Assembly: GCF_002135345.1 (NCBI RefSeq)
Contig: NZ_NEGI01000007.1
Coordinates: 1 to 64,000 of the forward strand
Reading direction: 5' to 3'
Origin: Acinetobacter sp. ANC 4648
GTDB lineage: Bacteria > Pseudomonadota > Gammaproteobacteria > Pseudomonadales > Moraxellaceae
DNA length: 64,000 nucleotides
Below the pieces are notes generated by a model. The model was given only the letters and a program-made list of their open reading frames with translations. It searched no databases and was not told where the DNA came from. This document shows, piece after piece, positions 18,552 to 27,923 of the stretch (the first letter of the stretch is position 1; each line of letters opens with the position of its first letter). Position numbers and translations under genes: made by a program.

Positions 18552-18809
18552 ATGGTGATCATCATGGTTCATATTCAAAATTTCTTAAATTCCAATCAAA
18601 GAACATTAAATAAAACATTTAGTTATTACATTATGCATATTACTGTTGCGATGGTTGTCGCTTATTTCGTGACTGGAAATTTATGGATGGCGATTACTTT
18701 AAGTTTACTCGAACCCACTATTCAAGCCTTTGCATTTTTCTTCCATGAAAAAATCTGGAATAAAAAAGACCTTAAAGCTGCCGATCCCATTCAATCAACC
18801 AAAGTATAG
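18552..18809 (+). CDS. DUF2061 family small membrane protein
   Basis: The 85-residue protein has two hydrophobic helices and the family pattern TFSYYIMHITVAMVVAYFVTG followed by LEPTIQAFAFFFHEKIW. DUF2061 proteins are short inner-membrane proteins of unknown function. AGGC lies just before the ATG at 18552; a second ATG at 18564 is possible. The gene sits directly behind a strong Fur box, so it is probably induced by iron limitation. A 10-bp hairpin without a T run follows at 18826-18867. Confidence 0.83.
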   Translation: MVIIMVHIQNFLNSNQRTLNKTFSYYIMHITVAMVVAYFVTGNLWMAITLSLLEPTIQAFAFFFHEKIWNKKDLKAADPIQSTKV

Positions 18810-19396
18810 TTAAACAATAAGCATAAGTTGTGAGGGGAGGAACTTATCACCACCTTCCTCAGCAACTGCTGTACGATATAATAATATGAAATTTCTGCAC
18901 TAGTACTTAAATCGCTAATATTTGAACTTGGACAAAAAAATTAAACAATTTGAGGATAGATGAGCCGATAAGTATGAAGTTTTACTAAGGAAAAGTATAA
19001 AAAATATATTATGAGAATCAAATTTATAAAAATTGATCAGACAACAATAAAATCATCAACCTATTAATGACTCAATCATTTCTCTAGTATGTTACTGAAT
19101 CAAGCTGAAACAAACGAGAAAGGTTCGAGAAATCTTAACTTTAATAAGATGATGTAAACGGCAACTTAGCTACTATGTATCCAACAAGCATGCTTTTAAC
19201 TTACCTTTTGAATGCGTATTAAAAACTTTAAATTGCAGCTTATCAGTGCATTCAAATTCTGATAATTATAGAAAAATTTGCTGATAAATTAGATACACAT
19301 AATTATATTTGGATTTATAACATTTTTGTTTTGATTTATTCGTAATTTTTCTAAATAATGAATTAAGCATAAAAATTCGTTATATATGGAATACCT
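18810..19396. other. Long intergenic stretch, one hairpin, no recognised gene
   Basis: About 590 AT-rich bases lie between the DUF2061 gene and the LysR gene. The only clear structure is a hairpin at 18826-18867 with AGTTG-TGAGG and CCTCA-G-CAACT arms, which has one bulged base and no T run. Reading frames are short and broken on both strands. No IS or RNA gene was recognised. Confidence 0.5.
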
Positions 19397-20254
19397 ATGA
19401 ATCTCGCAGCCTTCGAAGCATTTGTAAAAGTTATGGAAACTGGTTCTATTTCTCAGGCAGCAGATTTACTGTTTATTACCCAACCTGCGGTAACTAAACG
19501 AATTCATAGCTTAGAAGATTATTTTGGTGTGAAACTGTTTGAATCCGCGGGCCGTGGTGTTCAAGCCACCCATGCTTCACATTCGCTGTTGCCTAAAGTC
19601 AAAAATTGGCTAAATGAACTAGGTGATATTCACCATACCCTGAGTCATGAACAAGGTCAGGTGCAAGGTAAACTTAAAATTGGTACGAGCCACCATATTG
19701 GCTTACACCATTTACCGCGTCATTTAACCAAATATGTGCAGCAATTTCCCGAAGTGACTTTAGATGTACATTTTGTCGATTCTGAACAAGCACATGAACA
19801 AGTGCTGGCTGGCGATTTAGAATTGGCTTTTTTAACTTTACCGCCACAAGGTGATGAACGCCTCAGCTACATCACCATTTGGAATGATCCTTTGGTTTTT
19901 GTCGTGGCACCCTTCCATCCTTTAGCACAAAGACAGAACCTGAAACTTGAAGATCTCATTGAGTATCCAAGCCTACTCCCTGCGACCCAAACCTATACTA
20001 GCCAAATCACTTTAGCTGAATTTGAGAAAAAGGGTTTAAAACCTAAAATTACCATGAGTAACAACCCGCTTGAATCGATTCGGATGTTAGTTTCGATTGG
20101 ATTAGGCTGGTCAGTTTTACCAAAAACTTTATTAAATCAAGATTTAAAACAATTAGATATTCATTCTGATATGAATCGTCAACTGGGTATGGTTTGGCAT
20201 CCTGCTCGTACTCAGTCACGTGCAGTTTTAGAACTCATTCAGATGATGAAATAA
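19397..20254 (+). CDS. LysR-family transcriptional regulator
   Basis: The 285-residue protein has the N-terminal winged helix-turn-helix of LysR regulators (about 1-60, ETGSISQAADLLFITQPAVTKRIHSLE) and a periplasmic-binding-protein-like effector domain (about 90-280). In Pseudomonas a LysR gene lies divergent from leuC, so control of the leucine genes is a reasonable guess. Here a DUF2061 gene and a long gap intervene. A weak GGAA site precedes the ATG. The effector is unknown. Confidence 0.88.
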   Translation: MNLAAFEAFVKVMETGSISQAADLLFITQPAVTKRIHSLEDYFGVKLFESAGRGVQATHASHSLLPKVKNWLNELGDIHHTLSHEQGQVQGKLKIGTSHHIGLHHLPRHLTKYVQQFPEVTLDVHFVDSEQAHEQVLAGDLELAFLTLPPQGDERLSYITIWNDPLVFVVAPFHPLAQRQNLKLEDLIEYPSLLPATQTYTSQITLAEFEKKGLKPKITMSNNPLESIRMLVSIGLGWSVLPKTLLNQDLKQLDIHSDMNRQLGMVWHPARTQSRAVLELIQMMK

Positions 20255-20270
20255 ATATAAGCAACCTCCT

Positions 20271-20302
20271 ATTCCAAATAATCAAAACTGGTTATTTGGA
20301 AT
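20271..20302. terminator. Hairpin between convergent LysR and DUF2628 genes
   Basis: Eleven-base perfect arms ATTCCAAATAA/TTATTTGGAAT enclose a 10-base loop. The T tails are poor on both strands, so termination is only likely from position. Confidence 0.5.
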
Positions 20303-20310
20303 CAATGATT

Positions 20311-20817
20311 TTAAACTTCTAAATAGATCCCCAAACTCACGAGTGCTACCACCATCAGTAATACCAAGCAAGCAGCGATTGAATTCGTTCCGCCTCTTTT
20401 TTTCACTTCAGTTATTGTTATATTTGGAGAGTTGATTTTTTTATCAATAAAAAAATTATATAAGCCATTTCCACCTAGCCCCATAGCGACTGCAAGTCCC
20501 ATCGAAATGCCACGGTCAACAGATTCAGCTACATTAAACATCGTTGTCATAATGCCTGTAAGTATTATAAACCCAAAATAAATAGAGCCATAAACATACA
20601 TTTTTCGGTAAAACAACCATATTGGCCCTAAAAAAAATGCTGAGATATTAAACCCTCCTTTAGACTTAACAGCTTCTAATCCTTGAAATTTTTCTTGGTA
20701 ATATCGCTGATACTTATTGCCTATAAATACAGCATAAAGTTCTTCTTTTGTCGCTCCAGATGATCCTGTTTCTGCTAATGGAAAAGGTGAAAGGGGCACC
20801 GTTTCATTGTGATTCAT
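20311..20817 (-). CDS. DUF2628 domain membrane protein
   Basis: The 168-residue product has the DUF2628 signature: a YYQ(E/R)KF segment, then GGFNISAFFLGPIWLFYRKMY, followed by three hydrophobic helices. The last helix is at about 145-166. The N-terminal 25 residues are polar and Ser/Thr-rich. An AAGG site precedes the ATG. The family is common and uncharacterised; an inner-membrane location is predicted. Confidence 0.8.
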   Translation of the reverse strand: MNHNETVPLSPFPLAETGSSGATKEELYAVFIGNKYQRYYQEKFQGLEAVKSKGGFNISAFFLGPIWLFYRKMYVYGSIYFGFIILTGIMTTMFNVAESVDRGISMGLAVAMGLGGNGLYNFFIDKKINSPNITITEVKKRGGTNSIAACLVLLMVVALVSLGIYLEV

Positions 20818-20886
20818 ATTGTTGGCCTTTTTCTTCTGTAATCATTTTATTAGAAAAACATTTAATTCAATTATTTTTAACATAAG

Positions 20887-20910
20887 AAACAGCATCCGAA
20901 GATGCTGTTT
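20887..20910 (-). terminator. UUCG-tetraloop hairpin after the DUF2789 gene
   Basis: On the minus strand AAACAGCATC and GATGCTGTTT close a TTCG loop, a very stable tetraloop. The T tail is short. It lies about 29 bases after the DUF2789 stop codon. Confidence 0.65.
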
Positions 20911-20938
20911 AAGGTCAAAATGGCTTTAAAAGCCTAAA

Positions 20939-21181
20939 TTACTTCAATGAATCTTCATGTAACGCTTCATTCAACTGATCTACTACAATCGCCCATTCAC
21001 CATCAGACTTGATTTTTTCTTCTAAAAATTGACGTTGTGCATCTGTCCAGAAATCGGCTTGAACCATAAGCATATCTGCACCCAACTGATGTGTTTCAAT
21101 AAATTTGGCAATTGCCTCCTCACTTGAATCTAAGCCTAATTGTTCAAATAAATGGGTCATTCTAGGACGTACACTATTCAT
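20939..21181 (-). CDS. DUF2789 family protein
   Basis: This 80-residue, cytoplasmic, helical protein has the DUF2789 pattern MTHLFEQLGLDSSEEAIAKFI followed by FWTDAQRQFLEEKIKSDGEWA. The ATG at 21181 is used because GGAG lies 7 bases before it. The longer frame to 21220 has no ribosome site. Function is unknown. It is followed by a UUCG hairpin and then the DUF2628 gene. Confidence 0.85.
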   Translation of the reverse strand: MNSVRPRMTHLFEQLGLDSSEEAIAKFIETHQLGADMLMVQADFWTDAQRQFLEEKIKSDGEWAIVVDQLNEALHEDSLK

Positions 21182-21328
21182 TGTTGTTCTCCAGCAATTT
21201 TTAATTTTCATCAACAACATAACACTTTCAAATTAAAAGTGAAGATGAAAGCGAATACCTGATAAAAAACTTTACAAAGATGGCTTTTGATCAGTCCATT
21301 CTCTATTGATGTGTAGTGATGCACCTAC

Positions 21329-21351
21329 AAAAAAACAGCACATAAAGTGCT
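21329..21351 (-). terminator. Terminator after the HAD phosphatase gene
   Basis: On the minus strand AGCAC and GTGCT arms are followed by G and seven T residues, about 20 bases after the stop codon. Confidence 0.7.
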
Positions 21352-21369
21352 ATTTTATAATACTCTTAT

Positions 21370-22020
21370 TTAAATTGACCAGTCTTGGATATCCCAATTA
21401 AGTTCTTTGGCCAATACTTCTAAACGATCATCTGGATTCACAGCAATCGCATGGTCTGCGTATTCCAATAAAAAACGATCATTAATTGAATCTGAATAGG
21501 CCCACGATTCGTTTACTTCACGACCATTTAGCCATTGATCTAAACGTGCCAACTTACCCTTTTGATAACATGCTAAACCAGCGACCTTACCTGTATATTT
21601 TCCAGCTTGAACTTCGGCATTGGTCGCAATAATTTCAGTAATACCAAATTCACGAAAAATAGGCGCGGTAATAAAATCTGAAGTAGCCGTAATACCGACT
21701 ATTTCATGTCCTAAATCTTGATGTCTTTTGATTGCTAAAAAACCAGCTGGGCGCATTTGTGGTCGAATGACTTTATGCATAAATAATTGATGCAACTCAG
21801 TCAGATAGGTGGCGTCATGTTGGGTTAAAAACTCAAATACAAACTCATTATAGGCAATCGGGTCAAGTTGCCCTGCTTTATAATCTTCATAAAATTTGTC
21901 GTTCATTGCACGATGATGGACAGGATCAACCAAGCGCTCATTGACTAAAAATTCTCCCCAAGAATGGTCAGAATCTGTATTTAATAATGTGTGATCTAAG
22001 TCGAATAACGCCAATTTCAT
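21370..22020 (-). CDS. HAD-superfamily hydrolase, subfamily IB (phosphoserine phosphatase-like)
   Basis: The 216-residue protein has HAD motif I DLDHTLLNTD (residues 7-16, nucleophile D7 and acid D9). A Thr motif II follows in GITATSDFI, then a motif III lysine near GKLARLDQWL and motif IV YSDSINDRFLLEYAD. The helical cap between motifs I and II is typical of HAD-IB phosphatases such as SerB-like proteins. The substrate is not identifiable. It is divergent from rppH with about 180 bases between the two start codons. Confidence 0.87.
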   Translation of the reverse strand: MKLALFDLDHTLLNTDSDHSWGEFLVNERLVDPVHHRAMNDKFYEDYKAGQLDPIAYNEFVFEFLTQHDATYLTELHQLFMHKVIRPQMRPAGFLAIKRHQDLGHEIVGITATSDFITAPIFREFGITEIIATNAEVQAGKYTGKVAGLACYQKGKLARLDQWLNGREVNESWAYSDSINDRFLLEYADHAIAVNPDDRLEVLAKELNWDIQDWSI

Positions 22021-22204
22021 GAAAATACTCGTTCAAACTGAAATTTAAGAAAAAAATTGTAAATCTATCTCCGCTTGTCGATAGAAATTCGTTAAGATCA
22101 TAGCAATTTTAAAACTTTTTACTTTGATCTTAATTCGAGTTGGACTAAGAGTGACTGTCCCCGAATTCAAAGTCAACGATATTGATAATATTTTAGGTAG
22201 CCAA

Positions 22205-22681
22205 ATGATCGATTCAGAAGGTTTCCGACCCAACGTCGGGATCATTTTGGCAAATGATAATGGACAGGTTTTATGGGCAAAACGCATTGGGCACAATGCA
22301 TGGCAATTTCCTCAAGGGGGCATCCAGTTTGGAGAAACCCCTGAGCAAGCACTGTATAGAGAACTCCGAGAAGAAGTTGGACTCTTACCAGAACATGTCA
22401 AAATAATTGCACAAACCAAGGGCTGGCTACATTATCGTTTGCCACTTCGATACATCCGATCTGATTCAGATCCGATTTGTATTGGACAAAAGCAAAAATG
22501 GTTTTTATTAAAACTTGTGGGTTCAACCAAGAATATTCAGTTGAACTTATCTGATCCGCCAGAGTTTGATCAATGGCAGTGGGTCAGTTATTGGTATCCA
22601 CTTGGACAAGTCGTAAATTTCAAACGTGATGTTTACAGGGCTGCCATGTTGGAATTGTGTATGCATTTACCACAGCAATGA
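22205..22681 (+). CDS. rppH: RNA pyrophosphohydrolase
   Basis: RppH removes pyrophosphate from the 5' triphosphate end of transcripts and so starts RNase E-dependent decay. The 158-residue Nudix protein begins with the family N-terminus [17 protein letters not shown]. It contains the Nudix box from [23 protein letters not shown], with the catalytic REXXEE glutamates. The ATG at 22205 has AGG upstream, while the longer frame from 22124 does not fit the family. It is immediately upstream of ptsP, the same order as in other gammaproteobacteria. Confidence 0.94.
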   Translation: MIDSEGFRPNVGIILANDNGQVLWAKRIGHNAWQFPQGGIQFGETPEQALYRELREEVGLLPEHVKIIAQTKGWLHYRLPLRYIRSDSDPICIGQKQKWFLLKLVGSTKNIQLNLSDPPEFDQWQWVSYWYPLGQVVNFKRDVYRAAMLELCMHLPQQ

Positions 22682-22777
22682 CCTAAAAACTCATCAGAAT
22701 ATGAATGATTTTTCAAAACAGTGCTGTTATAAATAATGTTCCAACTTTGTTATTCATATAAATAGGAGTGCAGATTC

Positions 22778-25072
22778 ATGTCGAACATGCAACTAGACAC
22801 CTTAAGACGCATTGTCCAAGAGATTAATTCGTCCGTCAGTTTGCATGATTCATTAGAGATTATGGTTAACCAGATCTCTGAAGCCATGCATGTAGATGTC
22901 TGCTCTATTTATTTATTAGATGAACGTAATCAACGTTACGTTCTCATGGCAACCAAAGGCTTAAACCCTGAATCTGTCGGTAATGTCTCTTTACAGTTAG
23001 GCGAAGGTCTAGTCGGTTTAGTCGGACAACGTGAAGAAATTGTTAACTTAGACAATGCCTTTAAGCATGAACGCTTTGCTTACTTCCCTGAAACAGGTGA
23101 AGAAATCTATAACTCATTCCTCGGTGTACCTGTGATGTATCGCCGAAAAGTGATGGGGGTACTTGTCGTACAAAATACAGAACCCCAAGATTTTAGTGAA
23201 GCAGCGGAATCCTTTTTAGTCACGCTTTGCGCTCAGCTGTCTGGTGTGATTGCACATGCACATGCTGTCGGGAATATTGATGTCTTCCGTAAGCCAAGTA
23301 CTTCTCCAAACTATAAAACCTTCCAAGGTTCATCTGGCGCGGGCGGGATTGCTTTAGGTCGTGCTTTCATTCTGTATCCTCCAGCAGACTTGGCGGCCGT
23401 ACCTGATCGTGAAGTAGATGACATTAGTGAAGAATTAGAATTACTTGATCAAGCCATTGAATCTGTTAGAAATGAAATTCAATCACTTGATGAAAAAATG
23501 CAAGACTCACTCATGTCCGAAGAGCGTGCCTTATTTAGTGTGTTCCTTCGAATGTTGGATGAAAATGCCCTACCCGCTGAAATTAAAGAATTAATTCGTG
23601 ATGGTAATTGGGCACAAGGTTCCGTTAGACGCGTCATTGACCGTCATATTGCCCTTTTTGCTCAGATGGAAGATGATTATTTACGTGAACGTGTTTCTGA
23701 TCTGAAAGATCTAGGTCGCCGTATTTTAGCTTCATTACAAGAAGGTGATACTAGCCATAAAGAGCTCAGCGCCGATAGTATTCTCATTGGAGAAGAAATC
23801 AGTACCGCTGCCTTGGTGGAACTACCCGTTGATAAAATCGCAGCTATTGTGACTTCTGAAGGTGCAGCCAATTCACATATGGTGATTGTGGCTCGTGCAT
23901 TGGGCATTCCCACTGTGGTGGGTGTCACCGAACTTCCAGTGAATACGCTGGATGATGCGGAAATGATTGTCGATGCCTACCAAGGTCGGGTATTTATCAA
24001 CCCACCGCGCCGTTTACGTCAGCGCTATAAAGAGATTCAAAAAGAAGAAGAGCAAATCGCCAAAGATTTAAAACAGTATGAAACCAAGGAATCAATTACA
24101 CCTGACGGCGTTGTAGTTAAACTTTACGTCAATACAGGCTTAATGATTGATGTCGTTCGTGGCATACAACGTGGTGCAAAAGGTGTCGGGCTGTATCGCT
24201 CTGAAATCCCTTTTATGTTACGTGACCGCTTCCCAGGTGAAGAAGAACAACGTGCCATCTATCGCCAGCAACTTAGCCACTTTGCAAATAAACCTGTAGT
24301 GATGCGAACACTCGATATTGGTGCCGATAAAGACTTACCTTACTTTGCAATTGAAGAAGAAAATTCTGCGCTAGGATGGCGTGGGATTCGATTTACCCTT
24401 GATCATCCTGAAATTTTTTCTTCACAAATTCGAGCAATGCTCAAAGCCAGTATTGGCCTCAATAACTTACATATTTTACTGCCAATGGTCTCGAGCATTA
24501 GTGAAGTTGAAGAAGCACTTTACTTATTAGAGCGTGACTGGATTGCGGTACAAGAAGAAGAACAGGTTAAAATTCATAAACCTAAAATCGGTATTATGGT
24601 CGAAGTACCAAGTGTACTGCTACAAATTGGTGAGTTTGCAGAATTAGTCGATTTCTTTTCGGTTGGCTCAAATGACTTAATTCAGTATTTATTGGCTGTC
24701 GATCGAAATAATCCACGGGTATCGAATGTGTATTCTCACTTCCACCCAGCGGTTTTAAGAGCTTTAACGCGCTTAGTGCAAGAATGTCACAAATATGAAA
24801 AACCAATTAGTATTTGTGGTGAAATGGCGGGTGATCCACTTTCAGCAATTCTACTGATGGCGATGGGCTTTAATACTTTATCCATGAGCTCAAGTAATAT
24901 TTTAAGAGTCCGTAAAGCGATTTGTCATGTCCCCATGACAGATGCACAAAAGTTATTAGCAGAAGTGGTCGAAATGAGTAATCCACTGATGGTGAAAAGT
25001 TGGATGGAATATTATTTTAAACATCATGGTCTAGCGGATATGGTGAAATCAAATCGAATTGTGAATATGTAA
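22778..25072 (+). CDS. ptsP: Phosphoenolpyruvate-protein phosphotransferase PtsP (enzyme I-Ntr)
   Basis: PtsP takes phosphate from phosphoenolpyruvate and passes it to NPr, starting the nitrogen-related PTS relay. The 764-residue protein has an N-terminal GAF sensor domain (about 15-155) and the PEP-utiliser N domain (about 185-310). The phosphohistidine domain carries H367 in GAANSHMVIVARALGIP. The C-terminal PEP-binding barrel includes GLYRSEIPFM and the CGEMAGDP active-site block. AGGAG precedes the ATG. It is likely co-transcribed with rppH. The terminator lies inside the convergent small gene that follows. Confidence 0.95.
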   Translation: MSNMQLDTLRRIVQEINSSVSLHDSLEIMVNQISEAMHVDVCSIYLLDERNQRYVLMATKGLNPESVGNVSLQLGEGLVGLVGQREEIVNLDNAFKHERFAYFPETGEEIYNSFLGVPVMYRRKVMGVLVVQNTEPQDFSEAAESFLVTLCAQLSGVIAHAHAVGNIDVFRKPSTSPNYKTFQGSSGAGGIALGRAFILYPPADLAAVPDREVDDISEELELLDQAIESVRNEIQSLDEKMQDSLMSEERALFSVFLRMLDENALPAEIKELIRDGNWAQGSVRRVIDRHIALFAQMEDDYLRERVSDLKDLGRRILASLQEGDTSHKELSADSILIGEEISTAALVELPVDKIAAIVTSEGAANSHMVIVARALGIPTVVGVTELPVNTLDDAEMIVDAYQGRVFINPPRRLRQRYKEIQKEEEQIAKDLKQYETKESITPDGVVVKLYVNTGLMIDVVRGIQRGAKGVGLYRSEIPFMLRDRFPGEEEQRAIYRQQLSHFANKPVVMRTLDIGADKDLPYFAIEEENSALGWRGIRFTLDHPEIFSSQIRAMLKASIGLNNLHILLPMVSSISEVEEALYLLERDWIAVQEEEQVKIHKPKIGIMVEVPSVLLQIGEFAELVDFFSVGSNDLIQYLLAVDRNNPRVSNVYSHFHPAVLRALTRLVQECHKYEKPISICGEMAGDPLSAILLMAMGFNTLSMSSSNILRVRKAICHVPMTDAQKLLAEVVEMSNPLMVKSWMEYYFKHHGLADMVKSNRIVNM

Positions 25073-25096
25073 AAAGTGAAGATCAAAAAGACGCTT

Positions 25097-25285
25097 TTAA
25101 GCAAAAATTAAAGCACATAAAAAAGGGCGATAATCTTCGGAATATCGCCCTTTTTTATGTTTGTCATAACCACGTTTTGCATTTTTCTTTCGATCTACAA
25201 ATACTTGGCTTTTATTCACTTCATACATGTGTTTCGCTACAAAATTATGTACAACCACTTCAAGTTGCTGCTTTGGTTTTGCCAT
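25097..25285 (-). CDS. Small basic DUF7230-like protein
   Basis: The 62-residue protein starts MAKPKQQLEVVVHNF and has a basic centre (DRKKNAKRGYDKHKK). I recognise it only as a short conserved protein of the DUF7230 type. The ATG at 25285 has AAGGTG 7-8 bases before it; the frame to 25315 does not. The last part of the frame is made by the inverted repeat that terminates ptsP from the other strand, so its C-terminal sequence (about residues 43-55) is dictated by a hairpin. It may therefore vary among relatives. Confidence 0.72.
   Translation of the reverse strand: MAKPKQQLEVVVHNFVAKHMYEVNKSQVFVDRKKNAKRGYDKHKKGRYSEDYRPFLCALIFA
25119..25156. terminator. Bidirectional ptsP terminator within the small gene
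   Basis: Fourteen-base perfect arms (AAAAAAGGGCGATA) around a 10-base loop are flanked by A and T runs, giving a terminator on both strands. It lies about 46 bases after ptsP and inside the coding frame of the convergent small gene. Confidence 0.88.
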
Positions 25286-25332
25286 ATTCTTCACCTTCAG
25301 GCTTTGGGTTTTCACTTATAGATATTTTCTGT

Positions 25333-25354
25333 AAGGCGTAATGTTACGCCTTTT
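25333..25354. terminator. Small perfect palindrome, possible terminator
   Basis: AAGGCGTAA and TTACGCCTT arms are separated by two bases and followed on the plus strand by TTTT. It may end the YbaY-like gene transcript or mark the upstream end of the small gene; its role is unclear. Confidence 0.35.
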
Positions 25355-25460
25355 AGTTCAAAATTCAAGCCATTTTTAGGCATTTAATTTTTTACATTCA
25401 TGCATCATTTTTACACAAAATCGATCTTAAACAAACATGAGTTCTTATAAAAATATCAAG

Positions 25461-25919
25461 TTATTTTACATCACGGAGGTAAATTTTTTGTTGGCCACTT
25501 CCGAGTGTAACTTGAGGGAATTTACGATTATAGTCAATGGCTATAGCACCTTGATTGCCCTTGTTTTTTCCATCAGACTCCCATGTTACATAATATGTTA
25601 TTTCAGCATTATCGCTTACAGGAGGTTGAATTTTTTTCTTATGATTAGCTGGCAATTCAAAGTCAACCATAAATGGAACCTGAGAAACTTGAATATGTTT
25701 CTGCAAAATTAAGGTTGCGGGTACATCAGCCATCTGGCTCTCTACCGCATATAAACTAACTGTTCCTTGCTGCTTAGGTACAGTGAAAGTGCCATTCCCC
25801 ACAAACTCTACTGCAAGCAAATTAGCATTATCCATGTTACTGTCGTTTTTTTGAGAGATTGACATACAACCTGTCAGAATAGTTAAAGACAGCCCCATAC
25901 TAAAAACTATTTTTTTCAT
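25461..25919 (-). CDS. YbaY/YscW-like lipoprotein
   Basis: The 152-residue protein has a lipoprotein signal peptide with lipobox LTGC (Cys 18). The domain that follows shows the YbaY/YscW-type beta-sandwich pattern: a FTVPKQQGTVSLYAVESQMADVPATLILQKHI segment, then VPFMVDFELPA. Such lipoproteins are small, outer-membrane-facing and mostly uncharacterised; some act as secretin pilotins. There is no strong ribosome site. It stands alone between the ptsP terminator region and the acyl-CoA dehydrogenase gene. Confidence 0.75.
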   Translation of the reverse strand: MKKIVFSMGLSLTILTGCMSISQKNDSNMDNANLLAVEFVGNGTFTVPKQQGTVSLYAVESQMADVPATLILQKHIQVSQVPFMVDFELPANHKKKIQPPVSDNAEITYYVTWESDGKNKGNQGAIAIDYNRKFPQVTLGSGQQKIYLRDVK

Positions 25920-26171
25920 TCTTAAATCACATGAAAATTAATTTTTAAAAATATCATAAAATATTATGGAATCGGCTTTCATTACATAAATCCATCATTT
26001 AACACATGACTGCATCACCATAGATGCATTATTAAATGCAAATGATACAAATAAAAAATCAGTATATTTTCAATTACTTTATGATTTTTCAGCTGTTATC
26101 CTTACATTTTTCAGAATTTTTGTATCAAATACTGTGGCAATCAAGCTATTCCTTTTATCCCATATCAAAAA

Positions 26172-27839
26172 TTATGTATCCAGTATCAGTGCCCGTTGTA
26201 ATAGTTTATCCACATCTACTGATCTAAAATCAACAATACCAACAACTCGTCCATGAAAAGCACTATATCGAGTTTCAATAAAGGCATTGCTCACGAATTC
26301 CGGAGCATACTGTTTTAATAAAATAGCTTGAGCCAAGATGACCAATCGGCTCACTAAATTACGTGCCATAAATTGCATATCATCTGAGTTCAAACTGCTA
26401 AATAATTTGAATAGGGATTGTAACTCATTCTGTAAAACAGGATGATCGACCGCGATTTCAGCAAATGATTTAAACAGAAGTTCAATTGAATCTCGATCTC
26501 GCTGAATGGCACGCAGTACATCCAAACACATCACATTGCCCGAACCTTCCCAGATGGTATTGACTGGGGCTTCTTTAAATATTCGAGCCATAATCCCAGT
26601 GTCAACATAACCATTACCACCGAAGACCTCCATGGCTTCACCAGCCAGTTCCACAGTTCGTTTACAAATCCAGAATTTAGCAGCTGGCGTCATAATACGT
26701 TTCCAAGCTTGAGCAAGCTCACTCTCTACTTCATAACAATGTGCCAGATGAAAACTCAACTGCATCGCTGCTTCTGTTTCCAAAGCTAAATCAACCAGCA
26801 CTGCTTGCATTAAAGGCTGTTCAGCCAAGTGCTTACCAAAAGCTTTGCGTTGACGCGTGTAAGCAATACACTGCACCAATGCCTGACGTAACATAGCACT
26901 TGAACCTACAGAACAGGTCAGCCGAGTGTAATTTGCCATTTCAATAATGGTCGGGATACCACGCCCTGCTTCACCTATCATGATGCCCCAAGCCGCTTTA
27001 AATTCAACTTCTGAACTTGAATTACTTCTATTCCCCACCTTATCTTTAAGCCGCTGGATATGAATATTATTTTTGGTTCCATCATCAAGCCAACGTGGCA
27101 CATAAAAGCACGCCAAACCATCTTGTTCAGTTTTGGCAACCACCAGATGTGCATCTGACATTGGTGCCGAGAAAAACCATTTATGCCCAGTAATCAGATA
27201 CTCTTCCCCCCGACCTGATGCCGAAATTGGTTGGGCAAAGGTTTCATTGGCTCGAACATCTGACCCCCCCTGCTTCTCAGTCATGCCCATACCTAACCAA
27301 ATCGACTTTTTCTGACTAATTGGAATATCACGCTCATCATATTCAGTTGAAAGAAGTTTTGAGCCAATCTTTGCCCATAATTCAGATTCATGCTGAATCA
27401 GTGGGATACTGCCTAAAGTCATCGCATTCGGACATAAGTTGCCACACTCCACTTGACCGCTTAGAAAAAATCTAGCCGCCCAATCAACCCAAATTGATGT
27501 AGCGTGAGTCTTTAAAAATGGATAAGCATGTACGCCATATTGCCGATTGAGCCGCATCCATTGATGCCAAGCTGGATGAAATTCTAGGTAATCAATCCGG
27601 CGACCACGCGCATCAAAATTATGTAATTCTGGTGTGTGCCGATTAGCTAGCTCTGCATAATCATAATATTCAGATGAACCGACTCGTTCTGCAAACTTGC
27701 TGAGGACTTGCTGCTCTTGACTACCATAGCGAGCCAAAATTTCCTGTAAAACCTGATCGGTTTCAAACAAATTATAATTTTTCAATTCATCAATTTGATT
27801 CGAAATTTGATGTGTTGCCCACGTATTTTGCAGATTCAT
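26172..27839 (-). CDS. AidB-like acyl-CoA dehydrogenase family flavoprotein
   Basis: The 555-residue protein has the N-terminal extension typical of AidB (ending HPAWHQWMRL), the acyl-CoA dehydrogenase flavin segment GMGMTEKQGGSD with the ITGHKWFFS strand, and the C-terminal helical domain with YTRQRKAFG and EVFGGNGYVD. E. coli AidB is a DNA-binding flavoprotein of the alkylation response. The family also contains true acyl-CoA dehydrogenases, so the substrate is open. AGGA lies 10 bases before the ATG. A TetR regulator is divergent across an 84-base gap and probably controls it. Confidence 0.87.
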   Translation of the reverse strand: MNLQNTWATHQISNQIDELKNYNLFETDQVLQEILARYGSQEQQVLSKFAERVGSSEYYDYAELANRHTPELHNFDARGRRIDYLEFHPAWHQWMRLNRQYGVHAYPFLKTHATSIWVDWAARFFLSGQVECGNLCPNAMTLGSIPLIQHESELWAKIGSKLLSTEYDERDIPISQKKSIWLGMGMTEKQGGSDVRANETFAQPISASGRGEEYLITGHKWFFSAPMSDAHLVVAKTEQDGLACFYVPRWLDDGTKNNIHIQRLKDKVGNRSNSSSEVEFKAAWGIMIGEAGRGIPTIIEMANYTRLTCSVGSSAMLRQALVQCIAYTRQRKAFGKHLAEQPLMQAVLVDLALETEAAMQLSFHLAHCYEVESELAQAWKRIMTPAAKFWICKRTVELAGEAMEVFGGNGYVDTGIMARIFKEAPVNTIWEGSGNVMCLDVLRAIQRDRDSIELLFKSFAEIAVDHPVLQNELQSLFKLFSSLNSDDMQFMARNLVSRLVILAQAILLKQYAPEFVSNAFIETRYSAFHGRVVGIVDFRSVDVDKLLQRALILDT

Positions 27840-27923
27840 GTTGAAGTCCTATTTAGTCTTGTTCTTTTCGCCCTTTCACTTCAGTATAGAAGAAAATTGA
27901 ATAGTGGGTGTTCGGGTTCACAT

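Noticed and set aside
18810..19396. Insertion sequence remnant in the 590-base gap
   Set aside because: No terminal inverted repeats, target duplications or transposase fragments could be seen.
25326..25354. Second GacA box near 25330 (TGTAAG seen)
   Set aside because: The right half is TGTTAC and not CTTACA at the required spacing; the region is a simple GGCGTAA palindrome.
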